Positions 1-9,496 are shown, counted from the stretch's first letter. The stretch: 39,037 nucleotides of DNA from Scleromatobacter humisilvae (GCF_023231945.1 NZ_JAJLJH010000019.1:1-39037), one strand, 5' to 3'. Made by a program: numbers and translations. The notes: generated from the sequence alone by a model not told the origin.

Positions 1-2352
1 CCGCCGCCCGCGCCGCTGCCGGCACCCGTGCCGGCGCCGGCCGCCCGCACGCCGGCGCCCAAGCCCGCGCCGGCTCCGCGTCCCGCGCCCGCTCCGAAGC
101 CCGCGCCGGCCCCGGTCGAGCGCGCCGAGAGCCCGGCCCCGGCGCCGGTTTCCAGCGGTGGTGGCGAGTCCACCGTGAAGGTCAACTCGGGCGACACCCT
201 GACCTCGATTGCGGCGAGCAACAAGCCCAGCGGCGTCTCGCTCGACCAGATGCTGGTCTCGCTGTATCGCAACAACCCGCAGGCTTTCATCGACGACAAC
301 ATGAACCGGATGAAGTCCGGCGTCACGCTGACCGTCCCGAGCGCCGACACCGCCAAGCAGCTGTCGACGCCTGAAGCGCACCAGGTCATCCAGGCCCAGA
401 GCGCCGACTTCGCCGCCTACCGCAACCGCCTGGCCACCGGCGTCACCACGGTGCACACCGACGAAGGCAAGCGCGCCGCGTCGGGCAAGGTCGAGGCCAA
501 GATCAACGACCAGAAGACGGCGTCCGCGCCGCCCCCGTCCGACAAGCTGACGCTGTCGCGCGGCGCCGCCAAGCCGGGCGCGCCGTCGGAAGCCAAGGAT
601 TCGAAGGAGACGCTGCGCAAGGCCGAGGCCGCGCGCGTCGCCGAGCTGAGCCGCAACGTCGCCGAGCTGAAGAAGCTGGCCGACGCAAAGACCCCGCCGG
701 CTCCAGCCGTGCCGGCTGCCAAGACGCCGGCCCCGGCCCCGGCTCCGGCGCTGCCGGTGCCGGCCATCGTGGCGCATACGCCGCCCGCGCCGGTCGTCGC
801 GCCCAAGCCCGCCCCGGCGCCCGCGCCGGTGCCGGTCGCCGCGCCCAAGCCCGCGCCGGTTCCGCCGCCGCCCCCGCCGGCACCGGTGCCCGCGCCCAAG
901 CCGGTGGTCGTCGCCGCTGCCGCGCCTGCCGTCGTGCCGTCGACGCCGTCGCCGGCCGTCAAGGCACCGGTCATCGCCTCGGCGCCGGTCGTCGCGGCGC
1001 CGGTGATCGCGTCCGCGCCGGTCATCGCCGCCAGCGCGCCCGCCCCGTTCGTCGCGCCGTCGGTGCCCGTGCGCGCCTCCGCGCCGCGCGCGGCCGTGCC
1101 GGCATCGACCCCGACGCCGGCGGCCGACGACAGCTTCCTGTCCTCGCTGTTCGAGCCGCCGTACATCGTCCCGGGCATCGCCGGCCTCGCCGTGCTGCTG
1201 GGCGGTTTCCTGTTCTGGCGCAAGCGCCAGGGCGGCGACCGCAACAAGTTCTCGGGCGAGACTTCGTTCATCGAGAGCAAGATCCAGCCGGACTCGTTCT
1301 TCGGCGCCAGCGGCGGCCAGCGCGTCGACACGCGCGACGGCGCGGCCAACTCGGCGTCGTCGTCGCTCAACTACTCGCTGAGCCAGCTCGATGCCATCGG
1401 TGACGTCGATCCGGTCGCCGAGGCCGACGTCTACCTGGCCTATGGCCGCGACCTGCAGGCCGAGGAAATCCTGAAGGAAGCCCAGCGCTCCGACCCGGAC
1501 CGCCTGGCGATCCGCACCAAGCTGCTGGAGGTCTACGCCAAGCGCGCCGACCTGAAGACCTTCGAGACGCAGGCGCGCCAGCTGCAAGGCCTGACCAACG
1601 GCCAGGGCGAGGACTGGACGAAGGCGCAGGAGCTGGGCCGCCAGATCGACCCGACCAACCCGCTGTATACCGAAGGCGGCGAATACGCCATCGTCGACAC
1701 CGATCCGATGCCGCTGCATCCGCTGGGCGACGAGCCGGCCGACGAGGTGACGCTGATGCGTCCGCCGGCCGACAAGGCCGAGGGCCACCACGAGTTCTCG
1801 TCGACCGACCTGCCGATCGACTTCGATCACGACGAACCGCCCACCATCCAGCCCGAGGTCGCGACGCACGTGCAGCCGGTCGCGCACACCGAGCCGATGA
1901 ACATGACGGCCGACGGCGACACCGCGCGCCAGCCGCACCAGTCCTCCAGCGCGAAGGACATGCCGTTCGAAGTCAGCGATTTCGACCTCGAGCCCGGTCA
2001 CGTCGTCGAAGTGCCGACGATCCCGGAGCCGGCGCCGGAGCCTGTCCACGCGGCGGCACCCGCGGCTGCCGCGGGCGCACCGGCCATCGACTTTGACTTC
2101 GGCGACCTGTCGCTGGATCTCGACAAGTCGCATCACGTCGCCGAGGCGCACGAGGAGTCGGTGCTGCCCGAGCTCGACATGGGCGGCGGGCATGGCGACA
2201 GCGAGCCGATGGCCCGCAAGATCGAGCTGGCCGACGAGTTCCGCCGCATCGGCGACCACGAGGGCGCGCGCGAATTGCTGGAAGAAGTCGTCTCCAAGGC
2301 GGACGGCCCGCTGAAGTCCCGCGCCCAGACGATGCTGGATGCCTTGGGTTAA
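1..2352 (+). CDS. fimV: FimV-family polar hub protein, C-terminal part (5' end outside window)
   Basis: The reading frame is open from the first base, so the gene starts upstream and 783 residues are visible. FimV proteins are inner-membrane, peptidoglycan-binding organisers of the cell pole that act in type IV pilus and twitching functions. Visible parts in order: a Pro/Ala-rich stretch, a LysM-like segment (about nt 169-400, containing VKVNSGDTLTSIA), a long linker rich in Ala, Pro and Val (nt 690-1120), one membrane helix (nt 1162-1230, followed by FWRKRQ), an acidic cytoplasmic region with TPR-like helices (AEADVYLAYGRDLQAEEIL), and the short conserved FimV C-terminal domain (ARKIELADEFRRIGDHEGAR, nt 2210 onward). 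The place directly before truA is its usual one in Burkholderiales. The linker is low-complexity, so its length is likely to vary between strains. Confidence 0.93.
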   Translation, partial: PPPAPLPAPVPAPAARTPAPKPAPAPRPAPAPKPAPAPVERAESPAPAPVSSGGGESTVKVNSGDTLTSIAASNKPSGVSLDQMLVSLYRNNPQAFIDDNMNRMKSGVTLTVPSADTAKQLSTPEAHQVIQAQSADFAAYRNRLATGVTTVHTDEGKRAASGKVEAKINDQKTASAPPPSDKLTLSRGAAKPGAPSEAKDSKETLRKAEAARVAELSRNVAELKKLADAKTPPAPAVPAAKTPAPAPAPALPVPAIVAHTPPAPVVAPKPAPAPAPVPVAAPKPAPVPPPPPPAPVPAPKPVVVAAAAPAVVPSTPSPAVKAPVIASAPVVAAPVIASAPVIAASAPAPFVAPSVPVRASAPRAAVPASTPTPAADDSFLSSLFEPPYIVPGIAGLAVLLGGFLFWRKRQGGDRNKFSGETSFIESKIQPDSFFGASGGQRVDTRDGAANSASSSLNYSLSQLDAIGDVDPVAEADVYLAYGRDLQAEEILKEAQRSDPDRLAIRTKLLEVYAKRADLKTFETQARQLQGLTNGQGEDWTKAQELGRQIDPTNPLYTEGGEYAIVDTDPMPLHPLGDEPADEVTLMRPPADKAEGHHEFSSTDLPIDFDHDEPPTIQPEVATHVQPVAHTEPMNMTADGDTARQPHQSSSAKDMPFEVSDFDLEPGHVVEVPTIPEPAPEPVHAAAPAAAAGAPAIDFDFGDLSLDLDKSHHVAEAHEESVLPELDMGGGHGDSEPMARKIELADEFRRIGDHEGARELLEEVVSKADGPLKSRAQTMLDALG

Positions 2353-2361
2353 CCTTCGCGG

Positions 2362-3330
2362 GTGACGACACCGATCCCCGAAGACACCACGAGCACGCCG
2401 GGCCTCGCGCCCGGTCAGCCGGAATCCGAAACCCCGAACTCGCCCGCGCAGGACGCCGTCCCGCCCGGGCGTGTTGCTTTGGGCATTGCGTATCGCGGCC
2501 AGAACTACCACGGGTGGCAGTCGCAGCCCGACGGACGCACGGTGCAGGACAAGCTCGAGCGCGCGCTGGCCGAGTTCGTCGGCCTGCCGCGCGGCGAGGT
2601 CGTTCCGACCGTGTGCGCCGGCCGCACCGACGCCGGCGTGCACGCGCTCAACCAGGTCGTGCACTTCGACGCGCCGGTCGCGCGCGAGATCTTCTCGTGG
2701 GTGCGCGGCACCAATCGCTTCCTGCCCGAGGACATCGCCGTGCAGTGGGCGCAGAACGTCGAGCCGGACTTCCATGCGCGCAACAGCGCGCGCGGGCGCC
2801 AGTACGCGTTCCTCGTGCGCGAGTCGGCGGCCCGCCCCGCGATCGAGGCCGGCCTGTGCGGCTGGGTCTTCCGGCCGCTGGACATCGACCGGATGCGGCA
2901 GGCGGCCCGCGCGCTGATCGGCGAGCACGACTTCAGTTCCTTCCGCGCCTCGGCCTGCCAGGCGCTGTCGCCGGTCAAGGAGATGCGGCGCATCGAGATC
3001 AACCGCATCGGCGACTACTGGCGCTTCGACTTCGAGGCCAGCGCGTTCCTGCACCACATGGTGCGCAACCTGATGGGCGCGCTGATCACGATCGGCAGCG
3101 GCAACCAGTCGCCGGAATACATGGCGGAGTTGCTGGCCGAACGCAATCGCGAGCTCGCGCCGCCGACCTTTCCGGCGGCCGGCCTGTACTTCCTCGGTCC
3201 GATCTACGATCCGCACTTGGCCGTGCCGCGTCGCACGGCGGCGCACGACTGGCTGCCGCGCGTGCCCGTCGAACTGGCGCGTCCGGACGAGGCGCATCCT
3301 TACGTTTCCGGTACTCCGGCAAAGCAATGA
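2362..3330 (+). CDS. truA: tRNA pseudouridine(38-40) synthase TruA
   Basis: TruA isomerises uridines 38-40 in the anticodon stem-loop of many tRNAs. The catalytic aspartate lies in the motif CAGRTDAGVHALNQ, and the family signatures YHGWQSQPDGRTVQ near the N-terminus and HHMVRNLMGALI near the C-terminus are present. At 322 residues it is longer than the roughly 270 of enteric TruA because of about 35 poorly conserved N-terminal residues and a C-terminal tail. The GTG at 2362 is used as start because no better start lies before the conserved core. It has no clear ribosome binding site and follows fimV by 9 bases, so translation may be coupled. Its stop overlaps the trpF start (ATGA at 3327-3330). 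Confidence 0.95.
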   Translation: MTTPIPEDTTSTPGLAPGQPESETPNSPAQDAVPPGRVALGIAYRGQNYHGWQSQPDGRTVQDKLERALAEFVGLPRGEVVPTVCAGRTDAGVHALNQVVHFDAPVAREIFSWVRGTNRFLPEDIAVQWAQNVEPDFHARNSARGRQYAFLVRESAARPAIEAGLCGWVFRPLDIDRMRQAARALIGEHDFSSFRASACQALSPVKEMRRIEINRIGDYWRFDFEASAFLHHMVRNLMGALITIGSGNQSPEYMAELLAERNRELAPPTFPAAGLYFLGPIYDPHLAVPRRTAAHDWLPRVPVELARPDEAHPYVSGTPAKQ

Positions 3331-3977
3331 GCAGCCACCGCACCCGAATCAAGATCTGCGGCTTGACGCGCGAAGAGGACGTCGACGCGGCCGTCGCCGC
3401 CGGCGCCGATGCCGTCGGCTTCGTGCTGTACGAGCGCAGCCCGCGCCACGTCTCGATCGCGCGCCTGGCCGCGCTCGCGAAGCGGCTGCCGCCGTTCGTC
3501 ACGCCGGTGTGCCTGTTCGTCAATGCGAGCCCCGACCTGATCGACGAAGCCGTCGCCGCGGCCCCGAACGCGCTGCTGCAATTCCACGGCGACGAAGGGC
3601 GCGAGCAGTGCGAGCAGCCGGGAAGGCCCTACCTGCGCGCCGTTCGCATGGCACCGGGCGTCGATTTGCTAGACTTCGCTTCTGGCTTCCCCAGCGCGGC
3701 CGGCCTGCTGCTCGACGCGTTCGTCGAGGGCTACGGCGGTGGTGGAAAGGTGTTCGATTGGTCTCAAATTCCGTCAGGCGTCCCCCTTCCAGTCGTTTTG
3801 TCTGGTGGGTTGAATCCTGCAAACGTGATCGATGGAGTGATGCACGTCCGGCCCTGGGCCGTTGACGTGAGTTCCGGCGTGGAGCAGGCCAAGGGCATCA
3901 AGGATGCCGTCCTGATCCGCCGGTTCTGCGAGGCGGTGCGCGAGGCCGATGCCCGCATCGCCAATGCCATGACCTGA
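3327..3977 (+). CDS. trpF: Phosphoribosylanthranilate isomerase TrpF
   Basis: TrpF converts N-(5-phosphoribosyl)-anthranilate to the carboxyphenylamino-deoxyribulose phosphate used in tryptophan synthesis. The 216-residue protein is a single (beta/alpha)8 barrel. The catalytic Cys sits in [15 protein letters not shown] near the N-terminus and the general-acid Asp in [19 protein letters not shown]. The phosphate-binding end of the barrel ([11 protein letters not shown] and AVDVSSGVE) is intact. Start ATG at 3327 overlaps the truA stop in an ATGA, which implies translational coupling. The gene belongs to a trpF-trpB-trpA cluster. The first stem-loop of the trpF-trpB gap overlaps its stop codon. 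Confidence 0.96.
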   Translation: MSSHRTRIKICGLTREEDVDAAVAAGADAVGFVLYERSPRHVSIARLAALAKRLPPFVTPVCLFVNASPDLIDEAVAAAPNALLQFHGDEGREQCEQPGRPYLRAVRMAPGVDLLDFASGFPSAAGLLLDAFVEGYGGGGKVFDWSQIPSGVPLPVVLSGGLNPANVIDGVMHVRPWAVDVSSGVEQAKGIKDAVLIRRFCEAVREADARIANAMT

Positions 3978-4017
3978 AGCGGCGACGCCGCTTCGTCTTC
4001 CGTCCGGCCAGGACGGA
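3976..4017 (+). promoter_or_regulatory. Two tandem stem-loops in the trpF-trpB gap
   Basis: Seen directly: a perfect 8-bp stem (3976-3983 with 3987-3994, loop GAC) that begins on the trpF stop codon, followed by a perfect 7-bp stem (TCCGTCC 3999-4005 with GGACGGA 4011-4017, loop GGCCA). The 3' arm of the second stem overlaps the Shine-Dalgarno sequence GGAGAA (4015-4020) of trpB. There is no T-tract, so this does not look like a classical terminator. It could protect mRNA ends or modulate trpB translation; the function is inferred. Confidence 0.5.
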
Positions 4018-4031
4018 GAAAGCTGATCACC

Positions 4032-5291
4032 ATGTTCGAGTATTCCCAGCCCGATGCATCGGGCCACTTCGGGCCGTACGGCGGCACCTTCGTCGCCGAG
4101 ACGCTCACCCACGCGATCGACGAGCTCAAGGCCGCGTACGAGCACTACCGCAAGGATCCGGAGTTCCTTCGCGAGTTCCACCACGAGCTCAAGCACTTCG
4201 TCGGCCGTCCGAGCCCGATCTACCACGCCGACCGCATGAGCCGCGAGATGGGCGGGGCGCAGATCTGGCTCAAGCGCGAGGACCTGAACCACACCGGCGC
4301 GCACAAGATCAACAACACCATCGGCCAGGTGCTGCTGGCGCGCCGCATGGGCAAGCCGCGCATCATCGCGGAGACCGGCGCCGGCCAGCACGGCGTGGCG
4401 ACGGCCACGATCTGCGCGCGCTACGGCCTCGAGTGCATCGTCTACATGGGCGCCGAGGACGTCAAGCGCCAGAGCCCCAACGTCTACCGCATGCACTTGC
4501 TGGGCGCGACGGTGGTGCCGGTGGAGTCGGGCAGCAGGACGCTGAAGGACGCGCTCAACGAGGCGCTGCGCGACTGGGTGACCAACGTCGAGAACACGTT
4601 CTACGTGATCGGCACCGTCGCCGGGCCGCACCCGTATCCGACCATGGTGCGCGAGTTCCAGAGCGTCATCGGCGAGGAATGCCTGGTGCAGATGCCCGAG
4701 ATGGCCGGCCGCCAGCCCGACGCCGTGATCGCCTGCGTGGGCGGCGGCAGCAACGCGATGGGCATCTTCTATCCGTACATCAAGCACGAGGCCACGCGGC
4801 TGATCGGCGTCGAGGCCGCGGGCCTGGGCCTGGATTCCGGCAAGCACTCGGCGTCGCTGACCCGCGGCTCGCCCGGCGTGCTGCACGGCAACCGCACCTA
4901 CCTGCTGCAGGACGCCAACGGCCAGATCACCGAGACGCACTCGATCTCGGCCGGCCTGGACTACCCCGGCGTCGGCCCCGAGCATGCGTGGCTGAAGGAC
5001 ATCGGCCGCGCCGAGTACGTCGGCATCACCGACGACGAGGCGCTGGCGGCGTTCCACCGGCTGTGCCGCACCGAGGGCATCATCCCGGCGCTGGAGTCCA
5101 GCCACGCGGTCGCCTACGGCATGAAGCTGGCGGCGACGATGCGGCCCGACCAGCACATCCTGGTCAACCTGTCCGGACGTGGCGACAAGGACATCGGCAC
5201 CGTGGCCGACCTGTCCGGCACCGCGTACTACGACCGACCATCGATGGCGGGACACGCCGTCAAGGGCGGCAAGACGGGAGCTGCGCAATGA
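4032..5291 (+). CDS. trpB: Tryptophan synthase beta subunit TrpB
   Basis: TrpB condenses indole with L-serine, using pyridoxal phosphate, in the alpha2-beta2 tryptophan synthase complex. The PLP-binding lysine is in [10 protein letters not shown], the PLP phosphate loop is GGGSNAMG, and the N-terminus [12 protein letters not shown] is typical of the family. The 419 residues are slightly longer than usual because of a short C-terminal tail. Start ATG at 4032 is preceded by GGAGAA at 4015-4020. The stop overlaps the trpA start (ATGA at 5288-5291), which fits stoichiometric production of the two subunits. Many Burkholderiales carry a methyltransferase gene between trpB and trpA; none is present here. 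Confidence 0.98.
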   Translation: MFEYSQPDASGHFGPYGGTFVAETLTHAIDELKAAYEHYRKDPEFLREFHHELKHFVGRPSPIYHADRMSREMGGAQIWLKREDLNHTGAHKINNTIGQVLLARRMGKPRIIAETGAGQHGVATATICARYGLECIVYMGAEDVKRQSPNVYRMHLLGATVVPVESGSRTLKDALNEALRDWVTNVENTFYVIGTVAGPHPYPTMVREFQSVIGEECLVQMPEMAGRQPDAVIACVGGGSNAMGIFYPYIKHEATRLIGVEAAGLGLDSGKHSASLTRGSPGVLHGNRTYLLQDANGQITETHSISAGLDYPGVGPEHAWLKDIGRAEYVGITDDEALAAFHRLCRTEGIIPALESSHAVAYGMKLAATMRPDQHILVNLSGRGDKDIGTVADLSGTAYYDRPSMAGHAVKGGKTGAAQ

Positions 5292-6109
5292 GCCGCATCG
5301 ACACTGTCTTCGCGAAGCTGCGAGCCGATGGCCGCGCCGCGGTCATCCCGTACATCGCGTGCGGCGACCCGTACGCCGACGCCACCGTCGACATCATGCT
5401 GGCGCTGGCCGCCGGCGGCGCCGACGTCATCGAGCTGGGCGTGCCGTTCTCCGACCCGATGGCCGACGGGCCGGTGATCCAGAAGGCGTCCGAACGCGCG
5501 CTGGCGCGCGGGATCGGCACGCCGCAGGTGCTGGAGGCCGTCCGCGCGTTCCGCGCGCGCGACGCGGCCACGCCGGTCGTGCTGATGGGCTACGCCAACC
5601 CGATCGAGGCCTACGACCTGGCGCACGGCAAGGGCGGCTTCGTCCGCGCCGCGGCCGAGGCCGGCGTCGACGGGGTGCTGGTCGTCGACTATCCGCCCGA
5701 GGAGTCGGTCCAGTTCTCCGCCGCGCTGAAGGCGGCCGGGCTGGCGCCGATCTTCCTGCTGGCGCCGACGTCGACCGAGGCGCGCATGAAGCAGGTCGGC
5801 GAGGTCGCGGCCGGCTATGTCTACTACGTGTCGCTGAAGGGCGTCACCGGTGCCGGCCACCTCGACACCGACGCCGTTGCACGCGCCGTGCCCCGGATCA
5901 AGGCGCACGTGAAGGTGCCGGTGGGCGTCGGCTTCGGCATCCGCGACGCGGCCTCGGCGCAGGCGGTGGCGCGGGTGTCGGACGCCGTGGTCATCGGCTC
6001 GGCGCTGGTGCAGTGCCTGGAAGCGCTGCCGCGCGACCAGGTGGCCGACGGCGCCCGCCGGTTCATCGCCGGGATCCGCTCGGCCGTGGACGAAGTCCGG
6101 AAAGCGTAA
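5288..6109 (+). CDS. trpA: Tryptophan synthase alpha subunit TrpA
   Basis: TrpA cleaves indole-3-glycerol phosphate and channels indole to TrpB. The 273-residue TIM barrel contains [14 protein letters not shown], which carries the catalytic Glu and Asp, and the late phosphate-binding motif VGVGFGIRD. Start ATG at 5288 overlaps the trpB stop by four bases, indicating translational coupling. An 84-bp gap with two stem-loops separates it from accD. Confidence 0.97.
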   Translation: MSRIDTVFAKLRADGRAAVIPYIACGDPYADATVDIMLALAAGGADVIELGVPFSDPMADGPVIQKASERALARGIGTPQVLEAVRAFRARDAATPVVLMGYANPIEAYDLAHGKGGFVRAAAEAGVDGVLVVDYPPEESVQFSAALKAAGLAPIFLLAPTSTEARMKQVGEVAAGYVYYVSLKGVTGAGHLDTDAVARAVPRIKAHVKVPVGVGFGIRDAASAQAVARVSDAVVIGSALVQCLEALPRDQVADGARRFIAGIRSAVDEVRKA

Positions 6110-6127
6110 AATCGTCGTTTCGCGAGT

Positions 6128-6176
6128 CCGGCGGGCCTCCCCCGCCGGCGACGTTGGGCGGCTCCACCCGAGCCGC
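6128..6176 (+). promoter_or_regulatory. Two tandem stem-loops in the trpA-accD gap
   Basis: Seen directly: a perfect 8-bp stem CCGGCGGG (6128-6135) with CCCGCCGG (6141-6148) and a 5-base loop, then a perfect 7-bp stem GCGGCTC (6158-6164) with GAGCCGC (6170-6176) and a 5-base loop. The second stem ends four bases before the accD Shine-Dalgarno sequence AAGGAG (6181-6186). There is no T-tract after either stem. A role in mRNA stability or in accD translation is an inference. Confidence 0.5.
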
Positions 6177-6193
6177 ATGCAAGGAGTTCATTG

Positions 6194-7066
6194 ATGAGTT
6201 GGCTTGAGAAGCTGTTGCCCCCGAAGATCCAGCAGACGGATCCGAGCGAGCGCCGCACGATCCCCGAAGGCCTGTGGATCAAGTGCCCCTCGTGCGAAAC
6301 GGTGCTCTACAAGACCGACCTCGAGCAGAACCTGAACGTCTGCCCCAAGTGCGACCACCACCTGCGCATCGGCGCGCGGGCGCGGCTCGACGGCTTCCTC
6401 GACCAGGAAGGCCGCTTCGAGATCGGCCAGGAAGTCATCCCGGTCGACCCGCTGAAGTTCAAGGACAGCCGCAAGTACCCCGAGCGCCTGCAAGGCGCGC
6501 TGGAAGCCACCGGCGAGACCGACGCGCTGGTCGTGATGGGCGGCGCCGTGATGAGCGTGCCGCTGGTCGTCGCCTGCTTCGAGTTCGACTTCATGGGCGG
6601 CTCGATGGGCTCGGTCGTCGGCGAGCGCTTCGTGCGCGGCGTGCGCACCGCGGTCGAGCAGCGCGTGCCCTTCGTGTGCTACACCGCCACCGGCGGCGCG
6701 CGGATGCAGGAAGGCCTGTTCAGCCTGCTGCAGATGGCCAAGACCAACGGCGCGCTGACGCTGCTGGCCAAGGCGAAGCTGCCCTACATCAGCGTGCTGA
6801 CCGACCCGACCATGGGCGGCGTGTCGGCCAGCTTCGCGTTCATCGGCGACGTCGTCATCGGCGAGCCCAAGGCGCTGATCGGCTTCGCCGGCCCGCGCGT
6901 CATCGAGAACACCGTGCGCGAGAAGCTGCCGGAAGGCTTCCAGCGTTCCGAGTTCCTGATGCAGAAGGGTGCGATCGACATGATCGTCGACCGCCGCAAG
7001 CTGCGTCCGACGATCGCGCGCCTGCTGGCCCAGTTGCAGCGCCAGAGCGCCGACGCCGTCGCTTAA
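6194..7066 (+). CDS. accD: Acetyl-CoA carboxylase carboxyltransferase subunit beta AccD
   Basis: AccD is the beta half of the carboxyltransferase that makes malonyl-CoA for fatty acid synthesis; it works with AccA. The N-terminal zinc ribbon is visible as two CxxC pairs (CPSC and CPKC, residues about 27-50), followed by the crotonase-like carboxyltransferase domain with [18 protein letters not shown] and [12 protein letters not shown]. The start is ATG 6194, giving [13 protein letters not shown]; a TTG directly before it also lies in frame but AAGGAG at 6181-6186 is better placed for the ATG. 290 residues is the normal length. It is followed by a probable terminator hairpin. Confidence 0.97.
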   Translation: MSWLEKLLPPKIQQTDPSERRTIPEGLWIKCPSCETVLYKTDLEQNLNVCPKCDHHLRIGARARLDGFLDQEGRFEIGQEVIPVDPLKFKDSRKYPERLQGALEATGETDALVVMGGAVMSVPLVVACFEFDFMGGSMGSVVGERFVRGVRTAVEQRVPFVCYTATGGARMQEGLFSLLQMAKTNGALTLLAKAKLPYISVLTDPTMGGVSASFAFIGDVVIGEPKALIGFAGPRVIENTVREKLPEGFQRSEFLMQKGAIDMIVDRRKLRPTIARLLAQLQRQSADAVA

Positions 7067-7087
7067 GCTTCGCTTCCGTCTCCGTCC

Positions 7088-7121
7088 AAGGGCGGCCCGG
7101 GCTCACGCTCGTGCCGCCTTT
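7088..7121 (+). terminator. Probable terminator or attenuator after accD
   Basis: AAGGGCGGC (7088-7096) can pair with GCCGCCTTT (7113-7121) with one G-T pair, and the inner CACG-CT-CGTG extends the hairpin. Only three T follow, so termination may be partial and folC may still be read from upstream. Confidence 0.4.
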
Positions 7122-7145
7122 GTCATTCCTGATCCAATCGATCCC

Positions 7146-8456
7146 ATGACCCAGCCGACCAATCTCGCCGAGTGGCTCGCCCACTGCGAACGCCTGCATC
7201 CCAAGCAGATCGACATGACGCTCGCGCGCACGAAGACGCTGATCGAGCGCCTCGGGCTGAAGTTCGCGATGCCGGTCATCACCGTGGCCGGCACCAACGG
7301 CAAGGGTTCGACCTGCGCGATGCTGGAGGCGATCGTGCTGGCGGCCGGCTACAAGGTCGGCGCCTACATCAAGCCGCACCTGGTGCACTTCGAGGAGCGC
7401 TGCCGCATCAACGGCGCGATGGTGAAGGCCGAGGATCTGCTGCCGCATTTCGAGGCCGTCGAGGCCGCGCGCGGCGACATCGCGCTGACCTACTTCGAGT
7501 TCACGACGCTGGTCATCATGCGCACGCTGGCGTCGGCGGCCGTCGACCTCGTGATCCTGGAAGTCGGCCTGGGCGGGCGGCTCGACGCGGTCAACGCGGT
7601 CGACGCCGACGTCTCGGTCATCACCAGCATCGACATCGACCACGTCGAGTACCTGGGCCCCGACCGCGAGTCGATCGGGCGCGAGAAGGCGCACATCGCG
7701 CGCAAGGGGCGGCCGCTGATCGTCGGCGACCCGCTGCCGCCGCAAAGCATCATCGACTACGCCACCCAGATCGGCGCCGACCTGTGGCTCAGCGGGCGCG
7801 ACTTCAACTACTCCGGCGACCGCCAGCAATGGGCCTGGAGCGGTCGCGGCAAGCGCTGGAACTCGCTGGGCTACCCGTCGCTGCGCGGCGCCAACCAGTT
7901 GCTCAACGCGTCGGGCGCGCTGGCAGCGCTCGAGACGCTGCGCGACAAGCTGCCGCTGACCGCGCAGGCCGTGCGCATCGGTTTCGCGTCGATCGACCTG
8001 CCGGGGCGCTTCCAGATCGTCCCGGGCCAGCCGGCGCTGGTGCTGGACGTCGCCCACAATCCGCATTCGGTGGCCGCGCTGGCCATGAACCTGGACCAGA
8101 TGGGCTTCTTCAAGCGCACGTTCGCAGTGTTCGGCGCGATGCACGACAAGGATCTGGCCGGCGCGGTCGGCAAGATCTCGCACCTGGTCGACGACTGGAT
8201 GCTGACCGACCTGCCGCTGCCGCGCGCCGCCAAGGCGACCGAACTGGCCGAGACCGTGTGGCAGCTGACGGCCACGGCGCCGTCGGCGTCGCCCAAGCCG
8301 CGGGTCAGCACCTTCGCCTCGCCGGCGCAGGCGCTGGCCGCCGCGCTCGCCCAGGCAGACCCGGCTGATAGAATCGTCGTCTTCGGCTCGTTCTACACCG
8401 TGGGCGGCGTGCTGAAGGACGGCCCCCCGCGCCTGGTGGCCCGACACCTCGGTTGA
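7146..8456 (+). CDS. folC: Bifunctional folylpolyglutamate synthase/dihydrofolate synthase FolC
   Basis: FolC adds L-glutamate to dihydropteroate and extends the glutamate tail of folates, using ATP. The Mur-ligase-like P-loop is GTNGKGSTCAMLEA (about residues 49-62), followed by the family motif YFEFTTL and by EVGLGGRLDAVN and SIDIDHVEYLG, the Mur-ligase metal-binding region. The C-terminal domain contains LDVAHNPHSVAAL. 436 residues is the usual size. ATG 7146 is the natural start (MTQPTNLAEWLAHCERLHP), although no strong Shine-Dalgarno sequence precedes it. The accD-folC-dedD-cvpA-purF order is widely conserved in beta- and gammaproteobacteria. Confidence 0.97.
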   Translation: MTQPTNLAEWLAHCERLHPKQIDMTLARTKTLIERLGLKFAMPVITVAGTNGKGSTCAMLEAIVLAAGYKVGAYIKPHLVHFEERCRINGAMVKAEDLLPHFEAVEAARGDIALTYFEFTTLVIMRTLASAAVDLVILEVGLGGRLDAVNAVDADVSVITSIDIDHVEYLGPDRESIGREKAHIARKGRPLIVGDPLPPQSIIDYATQIGADLWLSGRDFNYSGDRQQWAWSGRGKRWNSLGYPSLRGANQLLNASGALAALETLRDKLPLTAQAVRIGFASIDLPGRFQIVPGQPALVLDVAHNPHSVAALAMNLDQMGFFKRTFAVFGAMHDKDLAGAVGKISHLVDDWMLTDLPLPRAAKATELAETVWQLTATAPSASPKPRVSTFASPAQALAAALAQADPADRIVVFGSFYTVGGVLKDGPPRLVARHLG

Positions 8457-8459
8457 TGC

Positions 8460-8505
8460 AGCAGCGCGCCCGCGCTGCTCCACGCCACTTGTCCGGCCCC
8501 GGACA
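8460..8505 (+). promoter_or_regulatory. Two tandem inverted repeats in the folC-dedD gap
   Basis: Seen directly: AGCAGCGCG (8460-8468) and its exact complement CGCGCTGCT (8471-8479), two bases apart, then TGTCCGG (8490-8496) and CCGGACA (8499-8505), also two bases apart. Each can form a stem after opening the central pair or pairs. No T-tract follows. This repeats the arrangement seen in the trpF-trpB and trpA-accD gaps. Confidence 0.45.
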
Positions 8506-8518
8506 CCGATGAGAAGGC

Positions 8519-9496
8519 ATGGGGCTGCTGTCGATTTTCCAACGCAACAAGCAGACGTCTGCCCAGGCCCCGAAGGGGCGGGGGGCGAAGTCCGCCGCTC
8601 GCCAGGCCCCGCTGGCCAACGCCCAGAATCCCGCCGACACCGCCGAAGCCATGCGCGAGGTGCGCGCCCGCGCCCGCACGCGGCTGATGGGGGCGACGGT
8701 GCTGCTGCTGATCGGCGTGATCGGCTTCCCGCTGCTGTTCGAGACGCAGCCGCGGCCCATCCCGGTCGACCTGCCCATCGAGATCCCGGCCCGCAACGCC
8801 GCGGCCGTGGTCGACGCGTCCTCGCATGCGTCGCGCAACCCGGTCTCGGCCGCGCCGCTCGCGGCGTCGCTGCCGACGCCCGAGTCCGTTTCCTACGACG
8901 CCAGGCCGTCGGCGCCGGTGGCGGCGTCGGCGCCGGCCGCTGCGGCGTCGACGCATCGGTCGGCATTCGCGTCGCTGGCGTCGGCGCTGGGTTCCGGCTC
9001 GTCGAGCGCGGGCACGGCGCCGGCGTCGGCGGCCTACGTCGCGCCGTCGATGGGCGGCAGCAGCTCGACCGTTGCGCAAACGAAGCCCGCGGCCAAGCCC
9101 GTCAAGCCGGCCGCCTCCGCCGCGGCAACTGTGGCTGCCTCGAAGCCGTCGCCCGCGCTGCACACGACCGGGCCGGTGCTGCCGCCGGCGATCGCGGCGT
9201 CCAGGCCGTCGCCCGCGGCGATCCTGGCCGACAGCGCGACCAATCCGCCCGACGCCGCCGCCAACGGTGGCCGCTTCGTGGTGCAGGTCGGCGCCTTCCT
9301 CGAGGACGCGAAGGTTCGCGAGACGCGCGCCAAGGTCGAGAAGCTGGGCATGAAGACTTACACGCAAGGCGTCGACACGCCGACCGGCAAGCGCATCCGC
9401 GTGCGCGTCGGGCCGGTCGCGACCAAGGCCGAGGCGGACAAGATCGCGGCCAAGTTGAAGGCCGACGGCCTGCAGGCCGTGGTGCTGGCGCTGTGA
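8519..9496 (+). CDS. dedD: SPOR-domain cell-division protein, DedD-like
   Basis: A single-pass inner-membrane protein of 325 residues. It has a short basic cytoplasmic N-terminus, one membrane helix (LMGATVLLLIGVIGFPLLFE, about residues 57-76), a long Ala/Ser/Pro-rich periplasmic linker and a C-terminal SPOR domain (from GGRFVVQVGAFLEDAKVR to the end). SPOR domains bind denuded glycan strands at the division septum. The place between folC and cvpA is that of E. coli dedD. ATG 8519 gives the typical start MGLLSIFQRNKQ. The cvpA start codon overlaps its stop (GTGA at 9493-9496). Confidence 0.92.
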   Translation: MGLLSIFQRNKQTSAQAPKGRGAKSAARQAPLANAQNPADTAEAMREVRARARTRLMGATVLLLIGVIGFPLLFETQPRPIPVDLPIEIPARNAAAVVDASSHASRNPVSAAPLAASLPTPESVSYDARPSAPVAASAPAAAASTHRSAFASLASALGSGSSSAGTAPASAAYVAPSMGGSSSTVAQTKPAAKPVKPAASAAATVAASKPSPALHTTGPVLPPAIAASRPSPAAILADSATNPPDAAANGGRFVVQVGAFLEDAKVRETRAKVEKLGMKTYTQGVDTPTGKRIRVRVGPVATKAEADKIAAKLKADGLQAVVLAL

